A stretch of 64,000 nt of DNA from contig NZ_LSGP01000001.1 in NCBI RefSeq assembly GCF_001611555.1, positions 348,824 through 412,823 on the forward strand, in the 5' to 3' direction. Position 1 is the first letter of the stretch. Each line of letters opens with the position of its first letter. Below, piece by piece: positions 18,388-27,527 of this stretch. The notes under the pieces were generated by a model that was not told the origin of the DNA, searched no databases, and worked only from the letters and a program-made list of their open reading frames with translations. The stretch is from Anaerosporomusa subterranea (GTDB taxonomy: Bacteria; Bacillota; Negativicutes; Sporomusales; Acetonemataceae). The position numbers were made by a program, and so were the translations under genes.

Positions 18388-19989
18388 TTGAGTAGGGATA
18401 CATTCTTAAAAGGCGCACTGATCCTGACTGCGGCCGGCGTCATCGTCAAAGTGATTGGCTCGGTGAATCGGATATTGCTGTCGCGGTTGTTGGGCGGCGA
18501 AGGTATCGGGCTATACCAGATGGCTTACCCGATCTATCTCTTGGCTCTTAGCATATCATCAGCGGGAATTCCGATTGCTATCTCGATTATCGTCGCAGAA
18601 AAAATTGCTTTGCGGGATTATCGCGGTGCTAATCGCGTATTTCGCATTTCACTGGCCCTACTTGCTGTGACAGGCGTTGTTTTTACGATTCTCTTATATA
18701 ACGGCGCTTCCTGGCTAATTGACCATCAATTTGTTCGCGATCCGCGTGCTTATTATGCAATTGCCGCATTGGCGCCAGCTATCTTCTTTGTTACTGTTTT
18801 ATCCAGTTTTAGAGGCTACTTCCAGGGCATGCAGATGATGACTCCCACAGCGGTTTCCCAGATTGCTGAACAGCTTTTCCGTGTTGTCACCATGATCCTG
18901 TTTGCCTATCTGCTATTACCGCGGGGGCTTGAGTTTGCGGCTGCGGGCGCTAGTTTTGGCGCCGGTCCAGGCGCTGCGGCCGGTTTGCTGGTTCTGATTT
19001 ACTTTTATTGGCGGTATCGTCCACGATTAAAGAGCAATATCGAGCACCAGCCTAGCGTCATCCAAGAATCCGGCTGGAGTATTATCCGTCGCATAGTGAG
19101 TCTTGCCCTGCCTGTTTCCCTTGCCAACATTATGATCCCGGTCGTTTCAAACATTGATCTGTTTATCGTGCCTGCCCGTCTGGAAGTTGCAGGTTATACA
19201 GTGGAGCAGGCAACCGAGCTGTTCGGTTATTTGACTGGTATGGCTGTACCGCTCGTCAATCTGGCGACTATTTTGACCTCTTCCTTGGCTGCCAGCCTTG
19301 TGCCGGCTATTTCTGAAGCATATACACTGGGCGATCATGAGACAATATATCAACGCACTTCGACAGCGATGCGGATCGCCAATCTGATCACCATCCCCAG
19401 CTTCGCCGGCCTGTGTCTATTGGCTACGCCAATTTCGCAAATGCTTTACGGCACACCCAATGCGGGAACATCAATTGCTGTGATGGCCTTAGGGATCTTT
19501 CTACTGGGAGTGCATCAAGTCACAACCGGTGTTCTGCAGGGATTGGGCCATACTGCCATCCCGGTGGCCAATATGGTCATTTCAGCTGTGGTCAAAACCA
19601 TTCTTAGCTGGGTACTAACCGCTATGCCGGCCTTTGGCATTATTGGTGCCGCTTGGGCGACGAACGCTGACTTTGGCGTTGCCGCTATCTTGAATGTTTA
19701 TTTTGTCTATCGCTATGTCGGCTTTGGTATTGGTGTGAAAGACCTGTTGAAGATTGTGGCCGCCACTGCTGCCATGGGTGGGGCTGTTCTCTTGGCCTAT
19801 GATCTGGTCATGTCGAAGACCCTGCATAATACTATTGCTACTCTCTCGTCGATCGTTATTGGCGGCGGCGTCTATGGTGCTGTGTTGCTGCTGGTGGGTG
19901 GTATTAGTGCTAGTGACATAGAACGTTTGCCGCGGGTCGGCAAATTTTTGGCTAAAATTATTCGAACATTGGGATTGTCGAGGCGATGA
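18388..19989 (+). CDS. SpoVB/YabM-type polysaccharide flippase (MATE/MOP superfamily)
   Basis: The 533-residue protein has about 14 membrane segments and belongs to the MOP polysaccharide/lipid-linked-sugar exporter family. The start TFLKGALILTAAGVIVKVIGSVNRI is typical of SpoVB and YabM. It probably flips lipid-linked precursors during spore cortex formation; SpoVB and YabM are hard to separate by sequence. TTG 18388 is preferred because AGGAGAGG (18371-18378) leaves no space before ATG 18379. Its stop overlaps the yabN start. Position mfd-spoVT-this-yabN equals Bacillus yabM. Confidence 0.85.
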   Translation: MSRDTFLKGALILTAAGVIVKVIGSVNRILLSRLLGGEGIGLYQMAYPIYLLALSISSAGIPIAISIIVAEKIALRDYRGANRVFRISLALLAVTGVVFTILLYNGASWLIDHQFVRDPRAYYAIAALAPAIFFVTVLSSFRGYFQGMQMMTPTAVSQIAEQLFRVVTMILFAYLLLPRGLEFAAAGASFGAGPGAAAGLLVLIYFYWRYRPRLKSNIEHQPSVIQESGWSIIRRIVSLALPVSLANIMIPVVSNIDLFIVPARLEVAGYTVEQATELFGYLTGMAVPLVNLATILTSSLAASLVPAISEAYTLGDHETIYQRTSTAMRIANLITIPSFAGLCLLATPISQMLYGTPNAGTSIAVMALGIFLLGVHQVTTGVLQGLGHTAIPVANMVISAVVKTILSWVLTAMPAFGIIGAAWATNADFGVAAILNVYFVYRYVGFGIGVKDLLKIVAATAAMGGAVLLAYDLVMSKTLHNTIATLSSIVIGGGVYGAVLLLVGGISASDIERLPRVGKFLAKIIRTLGLSRR

Positions 19990-21446
19990 AAATGGATATC
20001 ACCATCGTGGGATTAGGACCCGGTCCGCTGGCGCTGATTACGCTAGAAACCTTAGAAAAAATTCAGACAGCAGACGTGCTGCTGTTGCGCACCACCCGCC
20101 ACCCGGCCGTAGCTGATTTGACGGCTAGGGGCATCAAATACCAGGAGTATGACCGTCTCTACGATGAATTGCCAACCTTTGACGCAGTTTATCAGGCCAT
20201 AGCCACTGACGTGATTGATCGGGCGAGCCAGGGGCTGCGAGTCGTTTACGCCGTCCCCGGCAGTCCGTTAGTAGCTGAGAAGACGGTACCGCTAATCAGA
20301 GAACAAGCTGCCGCTGCTGGCATAACCACAAAAATCCTGCCAGCCATGAGCTTTCTCGACATGCTGTACGCTAGGCTTGGCATCGATCCGCAAAATGGGC
20401 TGACGATTATTGATGCAGCTGAGATTGCACGCTTGCCAGAGACGGATACAGCACTGATTGTCACTCAACTGTATAATCGGCAAGTCGCATCAGACGCAAA
20501 ATTATCGTTGATGGAGCTATTGCCTGATGATTATGAGGTATCTCTTTGCTTGCGCTTAGGACTGAATTCTGAGGTTGTCCGTAGGCTTCCTCTGTATGAA
20601 CTGGATCGTCAACAAGATATTGATCATTTAACGACGTTATACGTTCCACCCTATCAGCGGCAGATTGAGACATTTACCTTGAATCCATTGATTGATGTCA
20701 TGGCACGTCTACGTTCACCAGGCGGTTGTGTCTGGGATATCGAACAGACCCATGCAAGCCTCAGACGCTATATCGTCGAAGAAGTATATGAAGTGCTTGA
20801 AGCCATCGATGAAGCGGATGGGGACAAGCTGTGCGAAGAACTGGGCGATCTATTGCTGCAAATTGTCTTTCATGCCCGTATGGCTGAAGAAACTGGCGTA
20901 TTCAGCATGCAGGATGTTGTGCATACTGTTACTGAGAAGATGGTGCGCCGTCATCCACATGTATTTGGTGAAATTTCGGTGCGAGATGCTGCTGAAGTCA
21001 TTGTCAACTGGGATAAGATCAAACAACAGGAGAAAGGCAGTGAGCGAACCTCTGTCCTCGACGGCATACCTAAGGGATTGCCTAGTTTAATGTATGCCTA
21101 TAAGTTACAGGCTAAGGCAGCTAAGGTAGGCTTTGATTGGACAGAAATCGACCCTGTCTGGGGGAAAATAGCCGAAGAATTGACAGAACTGCGTGAAGCG
21201 CTGGAAGCAAAAAATCTGGATTCGGCTGAAGCTGAACTTGGTGATGTACTTTTCTCTGTTATCAACCTAGCACGTAAATACAACCTTGACGGCGAGATTG
21301 CCTTAAATCGTACCAACCGTAAGTTCGCCCAACGCTTCGGCTATATTGAGGCAAATCTTAAGGACAGAGGGCTCAAATGGCGAGAATGTAGCTTAGCAGA
21401 TCTTGACAAACTGTGGGAAAAAGCTAAACTAAAGCTACCAGAGTAG
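19986..21446 (+). CDS. YabN: tetrapyrrole-methylase-like domain fused to MazG
   Basis: A 486-residue two-domain protein. Residues 1-220 are a tetrapyrrole (corrin/porphyrin) methylase-like domain (GLGPGPLALITLET). Residues 230-486 are a MazG nucleoside triphosphate pyrophosphohydrolase (CVWDIEQTH, EEVYEVLEAIDE, EELGDLLLQIVFHARM), which hydrolyses non-canonical NTPs. The domain order is that of Bacillus YabN. ATG 19986 overlaps the previous stop by 3 nt; ATG 19992 is an alternative. Confidence 0.93.
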   Translation: MKMDITIVGLGPGPLALITLETLEKIQTADVLLLRTTRHPAVADLTARGIKYQEYDRLYDELPTFDAVYQAIATDVIDRASQGLRVVYAVPGSPLVAEKTVPLIREQAAAAGITTKILPAMSFLDMLYARLGIDPQNGLTIIDAAEIARLPETDTALIVTQLYNRQVASDAKLSLMELLPDDYEVSLCLRLGLNSEVVRRLPLYELDRQQDIDHLTTLYVPPYQRQIETFTLNPLIDVMARLRSPGGCVWDIEQTHASLRRYIVEEVYEVLEAIDEADGDKLCEELGDLLLQIVFHARMAEETGVFSMQDVVHTVTEKMVRRHPHVFGEISVRDAAEVIVNWDKIKQQEKGSERTSVLDGIPKGLPSLMYAYKLQAKAAKVGFDWTEIDPVWGKIAEELTELREALEAKNLDSAEAELGDVLFSVINLARKYNLDGEIALNRTNRKFAQRFGYIEANLKDRGLKWRECSLADLDKLWEKAKLKLPE

Positions 21447-21560
21447 GACTTTAGCAGGAAAAGTGCAGAAAAATGGTATTTTTTTTCGAAAGGGGAAGGA
21501 ATAAAAAGACAAGCAGCGAATTAAGCTAAACGTAACAATTAGCACAAGGAGGCAATATTT

Positions 21561-21836
21561 ATGAATAAGACAGAATTAGTTGCTAGCGTTGCCGAGAAGG
21601 CTGGTATGACCAAAAAGGATGCGGAAAAAGCTGTAAGTGCATTGCTTGATAGTGTTCAAGAAGCGCTTGCTCAGAATGACAAAGTTCAATTGATCGGTTT
21701 TGGTACCTTTGAGACCAGAGAACGCGCCGCTAGAACAGGCCGCAATCCCCAAACCGGCAAAGAAATCAGCATTGAGGCTTCTAAGTCGCCAGTATTCAAA
21801 GCAGGTAAAGCTTTGAAAGACGCTATTAACAAGTAG
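21561..21836 (+). CDS. hup: HU-type DNA-binding protein
   Basis: The 91-residue histone-like HU protein bends and compacts DNA. The signature [18 protein letters not shown] is complete and the C-terminal [12 protein letters not shown] is typical. AAGGAGG precedes ATG 21561. In many relatives the small S4-domain gene rqcP (yabO) and yabP follow; here hup is followed by its own terminator and then phoP, with yabP displaced about 19.6 kb downstream. Confidence 0.97.
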   Translation: MNKTELVASVAEKAGMTKKDAEKAVSALLDSVQEALAQNDKVQLIGFGTFETRERAARTGRNPQTGKEISIEASKSPVFKAGKALKDAINK

Positions 21837-21851
21837 TTTTTTTGGGATAGA

Positions 21852-21884
21852 AAAAGACCAGGTTGTGTTTCAACCTGGTCTTTT
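21852..21884 (+). terminator. Intrinsic terminator after hup
   Basis: Perfect 14-bp stem (21852-21865 with 21871-21884), 5-nt loop, with the T tract in the stem end. Confidence 0.9.
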
Positions 21885-21928
21885 CGGTATCTGGAAGCGC
21901 TAGTAAAATGTACGGGAGGGACGCCGCA

Positions 21929-22621
21929 ATGTCAGGTAAGATTTTAATTGTTGATGATGAATTATCGATTCGAGAACTGATTAAATTCAATCTGGAAAAG
22001 GCGGGGTTTTCTGTACTCGAATGTGGTGACGGCGCCGAGGCTCTTCAACTAGTGAAAACCCAAAAGCCGGAGCTTCTAGTGCTTGATTTGATGCTGCCAG
22101 GCTTGGACGGAATCGAGGTATGCCGAAATCTTAAAAGTCACCGTGACACGTCAGGAATCCCAATCATCATGCTCACTGCGAAAAGTGATGAAATTGATAA
22201 AGTTATTGGTCTTGAGATGGGGGCAGATGATTATCTGACCAAACCGTTTAGCCCGCGCGAATTGATCGCTCGCGTCAAAGCCGTACTACGCCGCAGTCAG
22301 ATGACCAGCGCACAAGAAGGTGAGCTTGCCATCGGGAAGCTGAGAATGAACTTCAGCCGCTATGAAGTCTTCCTTGGCAATGAAAAGCTGGAGTTAACGC
22401 CCAAGGAATACGAACTGCTCAAACTATTTGTGACAAATACCGGCAGAGTATTCAGTCGTGAAAAACTGCTGGAAAAGGTATGGGGCTATGAATATTTCGG
22501 CGATACCCGGACAGTGGACGTGCATGTACGTCATATTCGGGCAAAACTAGAACAGGATCCAGAAATTGCTGACGCGATTGAAACTGTTCGCGGTGTGGGA
22601 TATCGTATGCGAGAAATTTAA
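21929..22621 (+). CDS. phoP: Response regulator PhoP (OmpR/PhoB family)
   Basis: A 230-residue regulator with a receiver domain (Asp9/Asp10 pocket, phospho-acceptor Asp53 in VLDLMLPG, Lys in TKPFSP) and an OmpR-type winged-helix DNA-binding domain (LTPKEYELLKLF, TVDVHVRHIRAKLE). Context with pst genes, phoU and seven Pho-type boxes makes it the phosphate regulator. ATG 21929 has GGGAGGG 8 nt upstream. Its own stop codon (22619-22621) lies inside the first hexamer of the pstB box. The cognate kinase phoR is not adjacent; it is encoded 1.8 kb downstream on the other strand. Confidence 0.88.
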   Translation: MSGKILIVDDELSIRELIKFNLEKAGFSVLECGDGAEALQLVKTQKPELLVLDLMLPGLDGIEVCRNLKSHRDTSGIPIIMLTAKSDEIDKVIGLEMGADDYLTKPFSPRELIARVKAVLRRSQMTSAQEGELAIGKLRMNFSRYEVFLGNEKLELTPKEYELLKLFVTNTGRVFSREKLLEKVWGYEYFGDTRTVDVHVRHIRAKLEQDPEIADAIETVRGVGYRMREI

Positions 22622-22672
22622 CAGAAATTTAACCTGTCTTTAACAAATAATTTAGGCTAAGCGTGGTATAGT
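22618..22672 (+). promoter_or_regulatory. Pho-type box and promoter of pstB-phoU
   Basis: TTAACA (22618), TTAACC (22629) and TTAACA (22640) repeat every 11 bp. TATAGT (22667-22672) follows 21 nt after the last. The first hexamer overlaps the phoP stop codon. Confidence 0.8.
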
Positions 22673-22702
22673 ACCTGCAGAGACTGCCGCAGGAGGATCA
22701 TA

Positions 22703-23458
22703 ATGGACGTAAAGATTCAGGTTAGTAAACTCAAATTGTATTATGGTGAGGCGCTTGCCCTCAAAAAGATATCGCTCGATGTTGAGAAAAATCACGTCCT
22801 GGCGCTAATCGGACCTTCCGGTTGCGGCAAATCAACGTTTCTCAGGACGCTGAACCGGATGAACGACCTTATTCCGGGTGTAAAGATTGAGGGCGACGTG
22901 CTCATCGATGGCGAAAACATCTATCATCCCAGCACAGATGTGGTTATGTTGCGCAAACGTGTAGGCATGGTTTTTCAGAGACCGAATCCGTTTCCAATGT
23001 CGATTTACGAAAACGTCGTTTATGGGCCGCGGATACACGGCCAGAGCGCCAAAAGCAAACTTGACGAAATTGTAGAGAAAAGCTTAACAGCAGCCGCGAT
23101 TTGGGACGAGGTAAAGGACCGCCTGCGAAGCTCAGCCATGGGACTTTCCGGCGGACAGCAGCAACGGCTATGTATCGCTCGCCTATTGGCAGTCGAACCG
23201 GAAGTATTGCTGATGGATGAACCATGTTCGGCGCTTGATCCGATTTCGACCATGAAGATAGAAGAATTGATTACCGAACTGAAAAAGAAGTACACGATTG
23301 TGGTGGTTACACATAACATGCAACAAGCCGCCCGCGTGTCTGACCACACCGCGTTTTTCCTAAACGGCGATTTGGTTGAGAACGGTAAAACGGACGCCAT
23401 GTTCACCAGACCTCACGACAAACGCACCGAAGACTATATCACCGGTAGATTTGGTTAG
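22703..23458 (+). CDS. pstB: Phosphate ABC transporter ATP-binding protein PstB
   Basis: The 251-residue ATPase of the high-affinity phosphate importer. Walker A GPSGCGKS(T) at residues 37-44, ABC signature LSGGQQQR at 148-155 and Walker B LLMDEP at 169-174 are intact, and NRMNDLIPG is PstB-specific. GGAGG precedes ATG 22703. Unusually it is separated from pstS, pstC and pstA, which lie 5-10 kb downstream, and is paired with phoU. Confidence 0.96.
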   Translation: MDVKIQVSKLKLYYGEALALKKISLDVEKNHVLALIGPSGCGKSTFLRTLNRMNDLIPGVKIEGDVLIDGENIYHPSTDVVMLRKRVGMVFQRPNPFPMSIYENVVYGPRIHGQSAKSKLDEIVEKSLTAAAIWDEVKDRLRSSAMGLSGGQQQRLCIARLLAVEPEVLLMDEPCSALDPISTMKIEELITELKKKYTIVVVTHNMQQAARVSDHTAFFLNGDLVENGKTDAMFTRPHDKRTEDYITGRFG

Positions 23459-23471
23459 AGGAGAGCGAAGA

Positions 23472-24134
23472 ATGAGCGTTAGACAAAGCTATGATCATGA
23501 ATTGGAAGCTCTGCGTCAAGACTTGTTGACAATGGGAAATTTTGTCGGAGAAGCGATCCAGCAAGCTGTTCAGTCTCTGATTAAGCAAGATGTTGAGCTG
23601 GCTAACCAGGTCATTGCAGGTGATGACGTTGTCGACAGCATGGAAATTGACATTGAAGATAAATGCATGGTGCTGATTGCCACTCAGCAGCCGTTGGCCC
23701 GTGATCTACGAATCATTGGCGCGGCGATGAAGATCAGTACAGACTTGGAGCGCATGGGCGATCACGCATATGATATTGCGAATGTCGCGCTTCGCTTGGC
23801 TGATAAACCGCCGCTCAAAGAGTTTATTGTTATTCCTCGCATGGCCGAATTAGCTCAGCAGATGGTGAATGACGCGCTTGACGCTTATGTTCGTTTAGAT
23901 ACTCTGCTTGCAGAACAGGTCTGTGAAGCAGATGACGAAGTGGACCGTCTCTATGATCATGTGTTTCGGGAGCTCCTGACCTATATGATCGAAGACCCGC
24001 GTAATATTTCCCAAGCCACACAACTAATATTTGTGGCCCGTTACCTGGAGCGAATTGCTGACCATGCGACAAATATCTGTGAGTGGACCATATTTTTGGT
24101 AACCGGCCAACGCATGCGCAAAAAGAGTATTTGA
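23472..24134 (+). CDS. phoU: Phosphate signalling protein PhoU
   Basis: A 220-residue all-helical protein made of two PhoU repeats (about residues 10-105 and 115-210) with the metal-binding motifs DLERMGDHAYDI and YLERIADHATNI. It links PstB transport activity to PhoR signalling. ATG 23472 has GAGGAGAG upstream and lies 13 bp after pstB, so the two form an operon. Convergent to phoR and separated from it by a terminator and a repeat element. Confidence 0.95.
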   Translation: MSVRQSYDHELEALRQDLLTMGNFVGEAIQQAVQSLIKQDVELANQVIAGDDVVDSMEIDIEDKCMVLIATQQPLARDLRIIGAAMKISTDLERMGDHAYDIANVALRLADKPPLKEFIVIPRMAELAQQMVNDALDAYVRLDTLLAEQVCEADDEVDRLYDHVFRELLTYMIEDPRNISQATQLIFVARYLERIADHATNICEWTIFLVTGQRMRKKSI

Positions 24135-24147
24135 AGATAGAAAAAAA

Positions 24148-24181
24148 AGAGCCTTGAAAAGCAAACGCTTTTCAAGGCTCT
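24148..24181. terminator. Terminator after phoU
   Basis: 15-bp stem (24148-24162 with 24167-24181), AAAC loop, preceded by an A8 run. The A run gives a T tract on the minus strand, so it fits termination of phoR read-through as well as phoU. Confidence 0.75.
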
Positions 24182-24217
24182 CCTCTTAAGCAAGGGCCGC
24201 CGCTCATAGAAGAACGA

Positions 24218-24340
24218 TACCACAGAGTGCACAGAGGTCGCAGAGTGGACACAGAGGGGAACAAATGAGTATGGTATTTTCTATAGGAAAACCGTATTTA
24301 GTAACCCTCTGCGGGTACCCTCTGTGTTACTCTGCGGTTA
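24218..24340. repeat. Dispersed palindromic repeat, CAGAG family, copy 1
   Basis: Starts TACCACAGAGTGCACAGAGG and ends ACTCTGCGGTTA, so the ends are inverted repeats; the middle is unrelated AT-rich DNA. Related copies lie at 35477-35585 and 58496-58604. A 12-bp direct repeat AAGGGCCGCCGC flanks this copy (24192-24203 and 24366-24377). Confidence 0.75.
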
Positions 24341-24388
24341 ACGTTCTCCGTCTCCGTAACTCCTAAAGGGCCGCCGCAACTGTTTATC

Positions 24389-26176
24389 TTACTTTTTCTC
24401 AGCCAGCGGCAGTGTAAAGCTAAAAGTCGTTCCAGAGTTTACTTTGCTTTTCACCCAAATACGGCCGCCTAGCGCTTCGACGATGAATTTAACGATGGCC
24501 AGCCCCAGGCCTGTTCCACCGGCAGAGCGGGAACGCGCTTTCTCCACTCGATAAAAGCGTTCGAAGATCAACGGTAAATCACTTGCGGGAATACCAATGC
24601 CGGTGTCTGTAATAGAGACCTGCGCCAGACCTTCACTAAACTGACTGCAGATCGTTACATTGCCACCGGCTGGAGTGTATTTGATGGCATTATCTAAGAG
24701 ATTGATGAGTACCTGTTTGAGCCAGTCAGGGTTAGCCAGAACCGTAAGCGGTATCGAGTTATCTACTTTGATCGTCAGTGATAGCTCTTTGTGCTGCCAA
24801 TGTGGTGACAGCTCTTTGGCAACAGTATCGATGAATAGATTAAGGTCAACAGGCTCAAGATAGACATGGTGCCGGTATTCACTCGAATCCAGTTTAGCTA
24901 GCTGTAGTAGATCGCTAACCAGGCGCTGCATCCGTTCTGCTTCGGAGTGGATGATAGTGAGGAATTTCTTGCTCAGATCTTGGTCTGAGAGGGCGCCGTC
25001 AAGAAGCGTTTCGGCGAAGCCTTTAATTGCAGTTAACGGGGTTGCTAACTCATGAGAGGCGTTGGCGACGAAGTCAACTTGGCGTTCATGTAGTTCCTGT
25101 AAAGCGGTTATATCGTGAAACACACATAACACGCCGCTAACATCGCTTTCATTGGTGAACGGGGCGAGTGCAAGCTGAAACACCCGTTTTTTGCCACGCA
25201 ACTCAATTTTCAATTCAATGGATCGATTCTCTCTAACTGTTACTGACTCTTGCAATGCACGGTCGAAAGCGTTGTTGCCAATGACCTGGATGTTATGCAT
25301 ACCTAACATCGAGTAGGTGATGTCGAAAGTGGTTCTGGCCATTTCGTTGTAGGTTTCCATCCGGCCATAGCGGTCAAACAGAATAACAGCGTTGTCCATG
25401 TGAGCCAAAATTAGCTCAAGTTTTCGCTTTTCAGCCAGCGTTTCACTGACTGTATCATCAAGGCTTGAAGCAAGTTTGTTCAGAGTATGTGCTAATAGCT
25501 CGATTTCGTCGCCGGTTCGGATATGAACTCGCTTATCTAGATGTCCTTCAGCCATTTTCTGAGCCACTCGAGTGATTTCTTCCAATGGAGAAGTGAATTT
25601 TCCTGCTAAGCGAATGCTGATAAGAATGGCAAGCAGCGAAGTGATAGCAAAGGCTGCGAACAATACTGAGCGGACATTAGCGAAATTGGCCTCAATCGGG
25701 GCAAGACTACTAGCTAGGCGAACCACTCCGACAATCTTGCCTTGCTCTGTTATTGGTACAGTGGTATAAATAAAGTTTTCCTTCATGGTATTGCTGTAAC
25801 GAATGGAACTGCCGGTTTTTCCTGCCAGCGCATCAATTACTTCTGGGCGGTCGCGATGATTATCTAAACTATCCAGTGGCTCATACGAGTCGGCGATTAC
25901 CGATCCTTCAGCCGTGATGACCGTTATCCGCAAGCCTATTTGGCTGCGCATTTCTTTTATTTTCTCATTAAGCTGCGAGCGGCTTCCAGGGGTAAGGTAA
26001 TAAGCACTCACTAATTCTTCGGTGATTCTAGTCTGCATGATCAACTGAGCAGTCAAATTTTCCACATTAGAGCGATGAAAATACCAGAGTATATAAGTTC
26101 CCAGCGTCGCCAATGATCCGACTGTCAGCAACAGCAGCGTGATAATCAAGCGAGTACGAATGCTTCGTATCAACAT
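24389..26176 (-). CDS. phoR: Phosphate sensor histidine kinase PhoR
   Basis: A 595-residue membrane kinase: TM1 about residues 10-32, an extracytoplasmic PAS/Cache-like sensor about 35-165, TM2 about 168-190, HAMP about 190-245, PAS about 250-360, HisKA with phospho-acceptor His375 (SHELATPL) and a HATPase domain with NLLDNAIKY and GTGLGL. AAGGAG lies 8 nt before ATG 26176. It is convergent to phoU and divergent from the glycosyltransferase gene, not in an operon with phoP. Assignment as PhoR rests on domain order plus the surrounding Pho genes. Confidence 0.85.
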   Translation of the reverse strand: MLIRSIRTRLIITLLLLTVGSLATLGTYILWYFHRSNVENLTAQLIMQTRITEELVSAYYLTPGSRSQLNEKIKEMRSQIGLRITVITAEGSVIADSYEPLDSLDNHRDRPEVIDALAGKTGSSIRYSNTMKENFIYTTVPITEQGKIVGVVRLASSLAPIEANFANVRSVLFAAFAITSLLAILISIRLAGKFTSPLEEITRVAQKMAEGHLDKRVHIRTGDEIELLAHTLNKLASSLDDTVSETLAEKRKLELILAHMDNAVILFDRYGRMETYNEMARTTFDITYSMLGMHNIQVIGNNAFDRALQESVTVRENRSIELKIELRGKKRVFQLALAPFTNESDVSGVLCVFHDITALQELHERQVDFVANASHELATPLTAIKGFAETLLDGALSDQDLSKKFLTIIHSEAERMQRLVSDLLQLAKLDSSEYRHHVYLEPVDLNLFIDTVAKELSPHWQHKELSLTIKVDNSIPLTVLANPDWLKQVLINLLDNAIKYTPAGGNVTICSQFSEGLAQVSITDTGIGIPASDLPLIFERFYRVEKARSRSAGGTGLGLAIVKFIVEALGGRIWVKSKVNSGTTFSFTLPLAEKK

Positions 26177-26273
26177 AAATCTGCTCCTTCTCTAACGACG
26201 TTTGTATTAACAGTAGAGGATATTTACCAGAAATACAAGATGCTGTTGAAATAATCCTTTATTAGTATTGCGC

Positions 26274-26327
26274 TTAACGTGATAACAACATAGCGTTAAC
26301 AAACATTTCCCTAGCACATGCTAGAAT
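26274..26327 (+). promoter_or_regulatory. Pho-type box and promoter of the glycosyltransferase-phospholipase genes
   Basis: TTAACG (26274), ACAACA (26285) and TTAACA (26296) repeat every 11 bp, and TAGAAT (26322-26327) follows exactly 20 nt after the last. The middle hexamer is the weakest. The box lies in the phoR divergent intergenic region. Confidence 0.7.
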
Positions 26328-26361
26328 TAAACTGTACTCTATGTCGAAGGAGGTGAAGGTA

Positions 26362-27504
26362 GTGTCACAGCGTCCTAAGACCATATTGCTTGTATCTGCT
26401 TCAATTGGAGCAGGCCATACGCAGGCTGCGCGGGCGATTCAGGCCGCCTGGAACTCAACCTTTCCCGGGGATACTGTAATTATCGTAGACTTTATGGATG
26501 AACAGAATTCGTATCTAAATTATATGATTAAAGAAACCTATCTCAAGATGATTGAAGTAACACCGTTTCTTTATGATGTGCTCTACCATCTGTCACAGGG
26601 ACTTCGACCAGCATCACGACGGCAAAATCTTTTTTCTTGGTTTTTGAAAAAGACAATGCAGAATATTTTAGCCACCTATCAGCCGGATATTGTCATTTGC
26701 ACCCATCCTTTCCCTTGCGCCGCTATGGCTTATTTGAAACGGCATCACCGAGTTACCGCCCCATTGGCCGGGATTATTACCGATTTTACTGTCCATAGCA
26801 CCTGGATATATTCAGAGGTAGACCTCTATGCCGTTGCGGCCGAAGAGTTAAAGGATGATTTGCTCAGCTATAAAATCCCGTCAAACCACGTTGCTGTTAC
26901 CGGCATACCAATACGACCGCCGATTGCGCCGGAAACGAAGGTTGACTTCAGAGAACTGGGCTTGCAACATGCGGATAATCCTGTCGTGTTGGTCATGGGT
27001 GGCAGTCTTGGTATTGGTCCACTGCAGGAGGTCGTGCTTGCCCTAGACTCCATTTCTGCTCCCTTGCAGATTGTTGCTGTGACGGGAAAAAATCCAGAGC
27101 TTGCACGCGAACTCAACCGATCAATCAAAAGTCTGAGACACTCTGTAACCGTGTTAGGATATACTCCACTCGTGAGAGAACTGATGCACGTTGCCAGTTT
27201 GCTTATTACTAAGCCCGGAGCGTTAACACTTAGCGAAGCCATGGCAGCCGGGCTACCTATGCTCTTCTACGAATCGTTTCCTGGTCAGGAAACAGACAAT
27301 GCTTCCTTTCTCATTGCGCGAGGTGTAGCTGATTGGTTTCGACCGGAGCAACCGGAGGCGATAGTGCGTCTGCTAACCGATAGCGTCGAGCGCGAGCAGA
27401 TTCAGAGAGCAATTTGCCGTATTGCGCAGCCAGATTCAGCCAAAGCTGCTGTCAGGGCCATTGCAGCACAGCTCTTAACGGCTAATCAGGCGTCAGGCAT
27501 GTAG
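26362..27504 (+). CDS. MGDG-synthase/UgtP-type diacylglycerol glycosyltransferase
   Basis: A 380-residue GT-B glycosyltransferase. The N-terminal half matches the monogalactosyldiacylglycerol-synthase domain (SASIGAGHTQAARAI, Gly16-His19), and the C-terminal half the GT28 donor-binding domain (TKPGALTLSEAMAAGLP). The family, including Bacillus UgtP, adds sugar from a UDP-sugar to diacylglycerol; the exact sugar cannot be read. GTG 26362 is preferred because AAGGAGGTG (26347-26355) would lie inside the gene if ATG 26341 were used. It is 23 bp upstream of a phospholipase C gene and behind a Pho-type box. Confidence 0.85.
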   Translation: MSQRPKTILLVSASIGAGHTQAARAIQAAWNSTFPGDTVIIVDFMDEQNSYLNYMIKETYLKMIEVTPFLYDVLYHLSQGLRPASRRQNLFSWFLKKTMQNILATYQPDIVICTHPFPCAAMAYLKRHHRVTAPLAGIITDFTVHSTWIYSEVDLYAVAAEELKDDLLSYKIPSNHVAVTGIPIRPPIAPETKVDFRELGLQHADNPVVLVMGGSLGIGPLQEVVLALDSISAPLQIVAVTGKNPELARELNRSIKSLRHSVTVLGYTPLVRELMHVASLLITKPGALTLSEAMAAGLPMLFYESFPGQETDNASFLIARGVADWFRPEQPEAIVRLLTDSVEREQIQRAICRIAQPDSAKAAVRAIAAQLLTANQASGM

Positions 27505-27527
27505 AAAGAAAGGGGATTGAAAGTACT

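Noticed and set aside
24192..24377. A CRISPR array suggested by repeated CAGAG units
   Set aside because: Units are short, irregular and arranged as inverted ends around one centre; there are no equal spacers and no cas genes.
26341..26361. ATG 26341 as the start of the glycosyltransferase
   Set aside because: The best ribosome site in the region (26347-26355) lies after it and fits GTG 26362.
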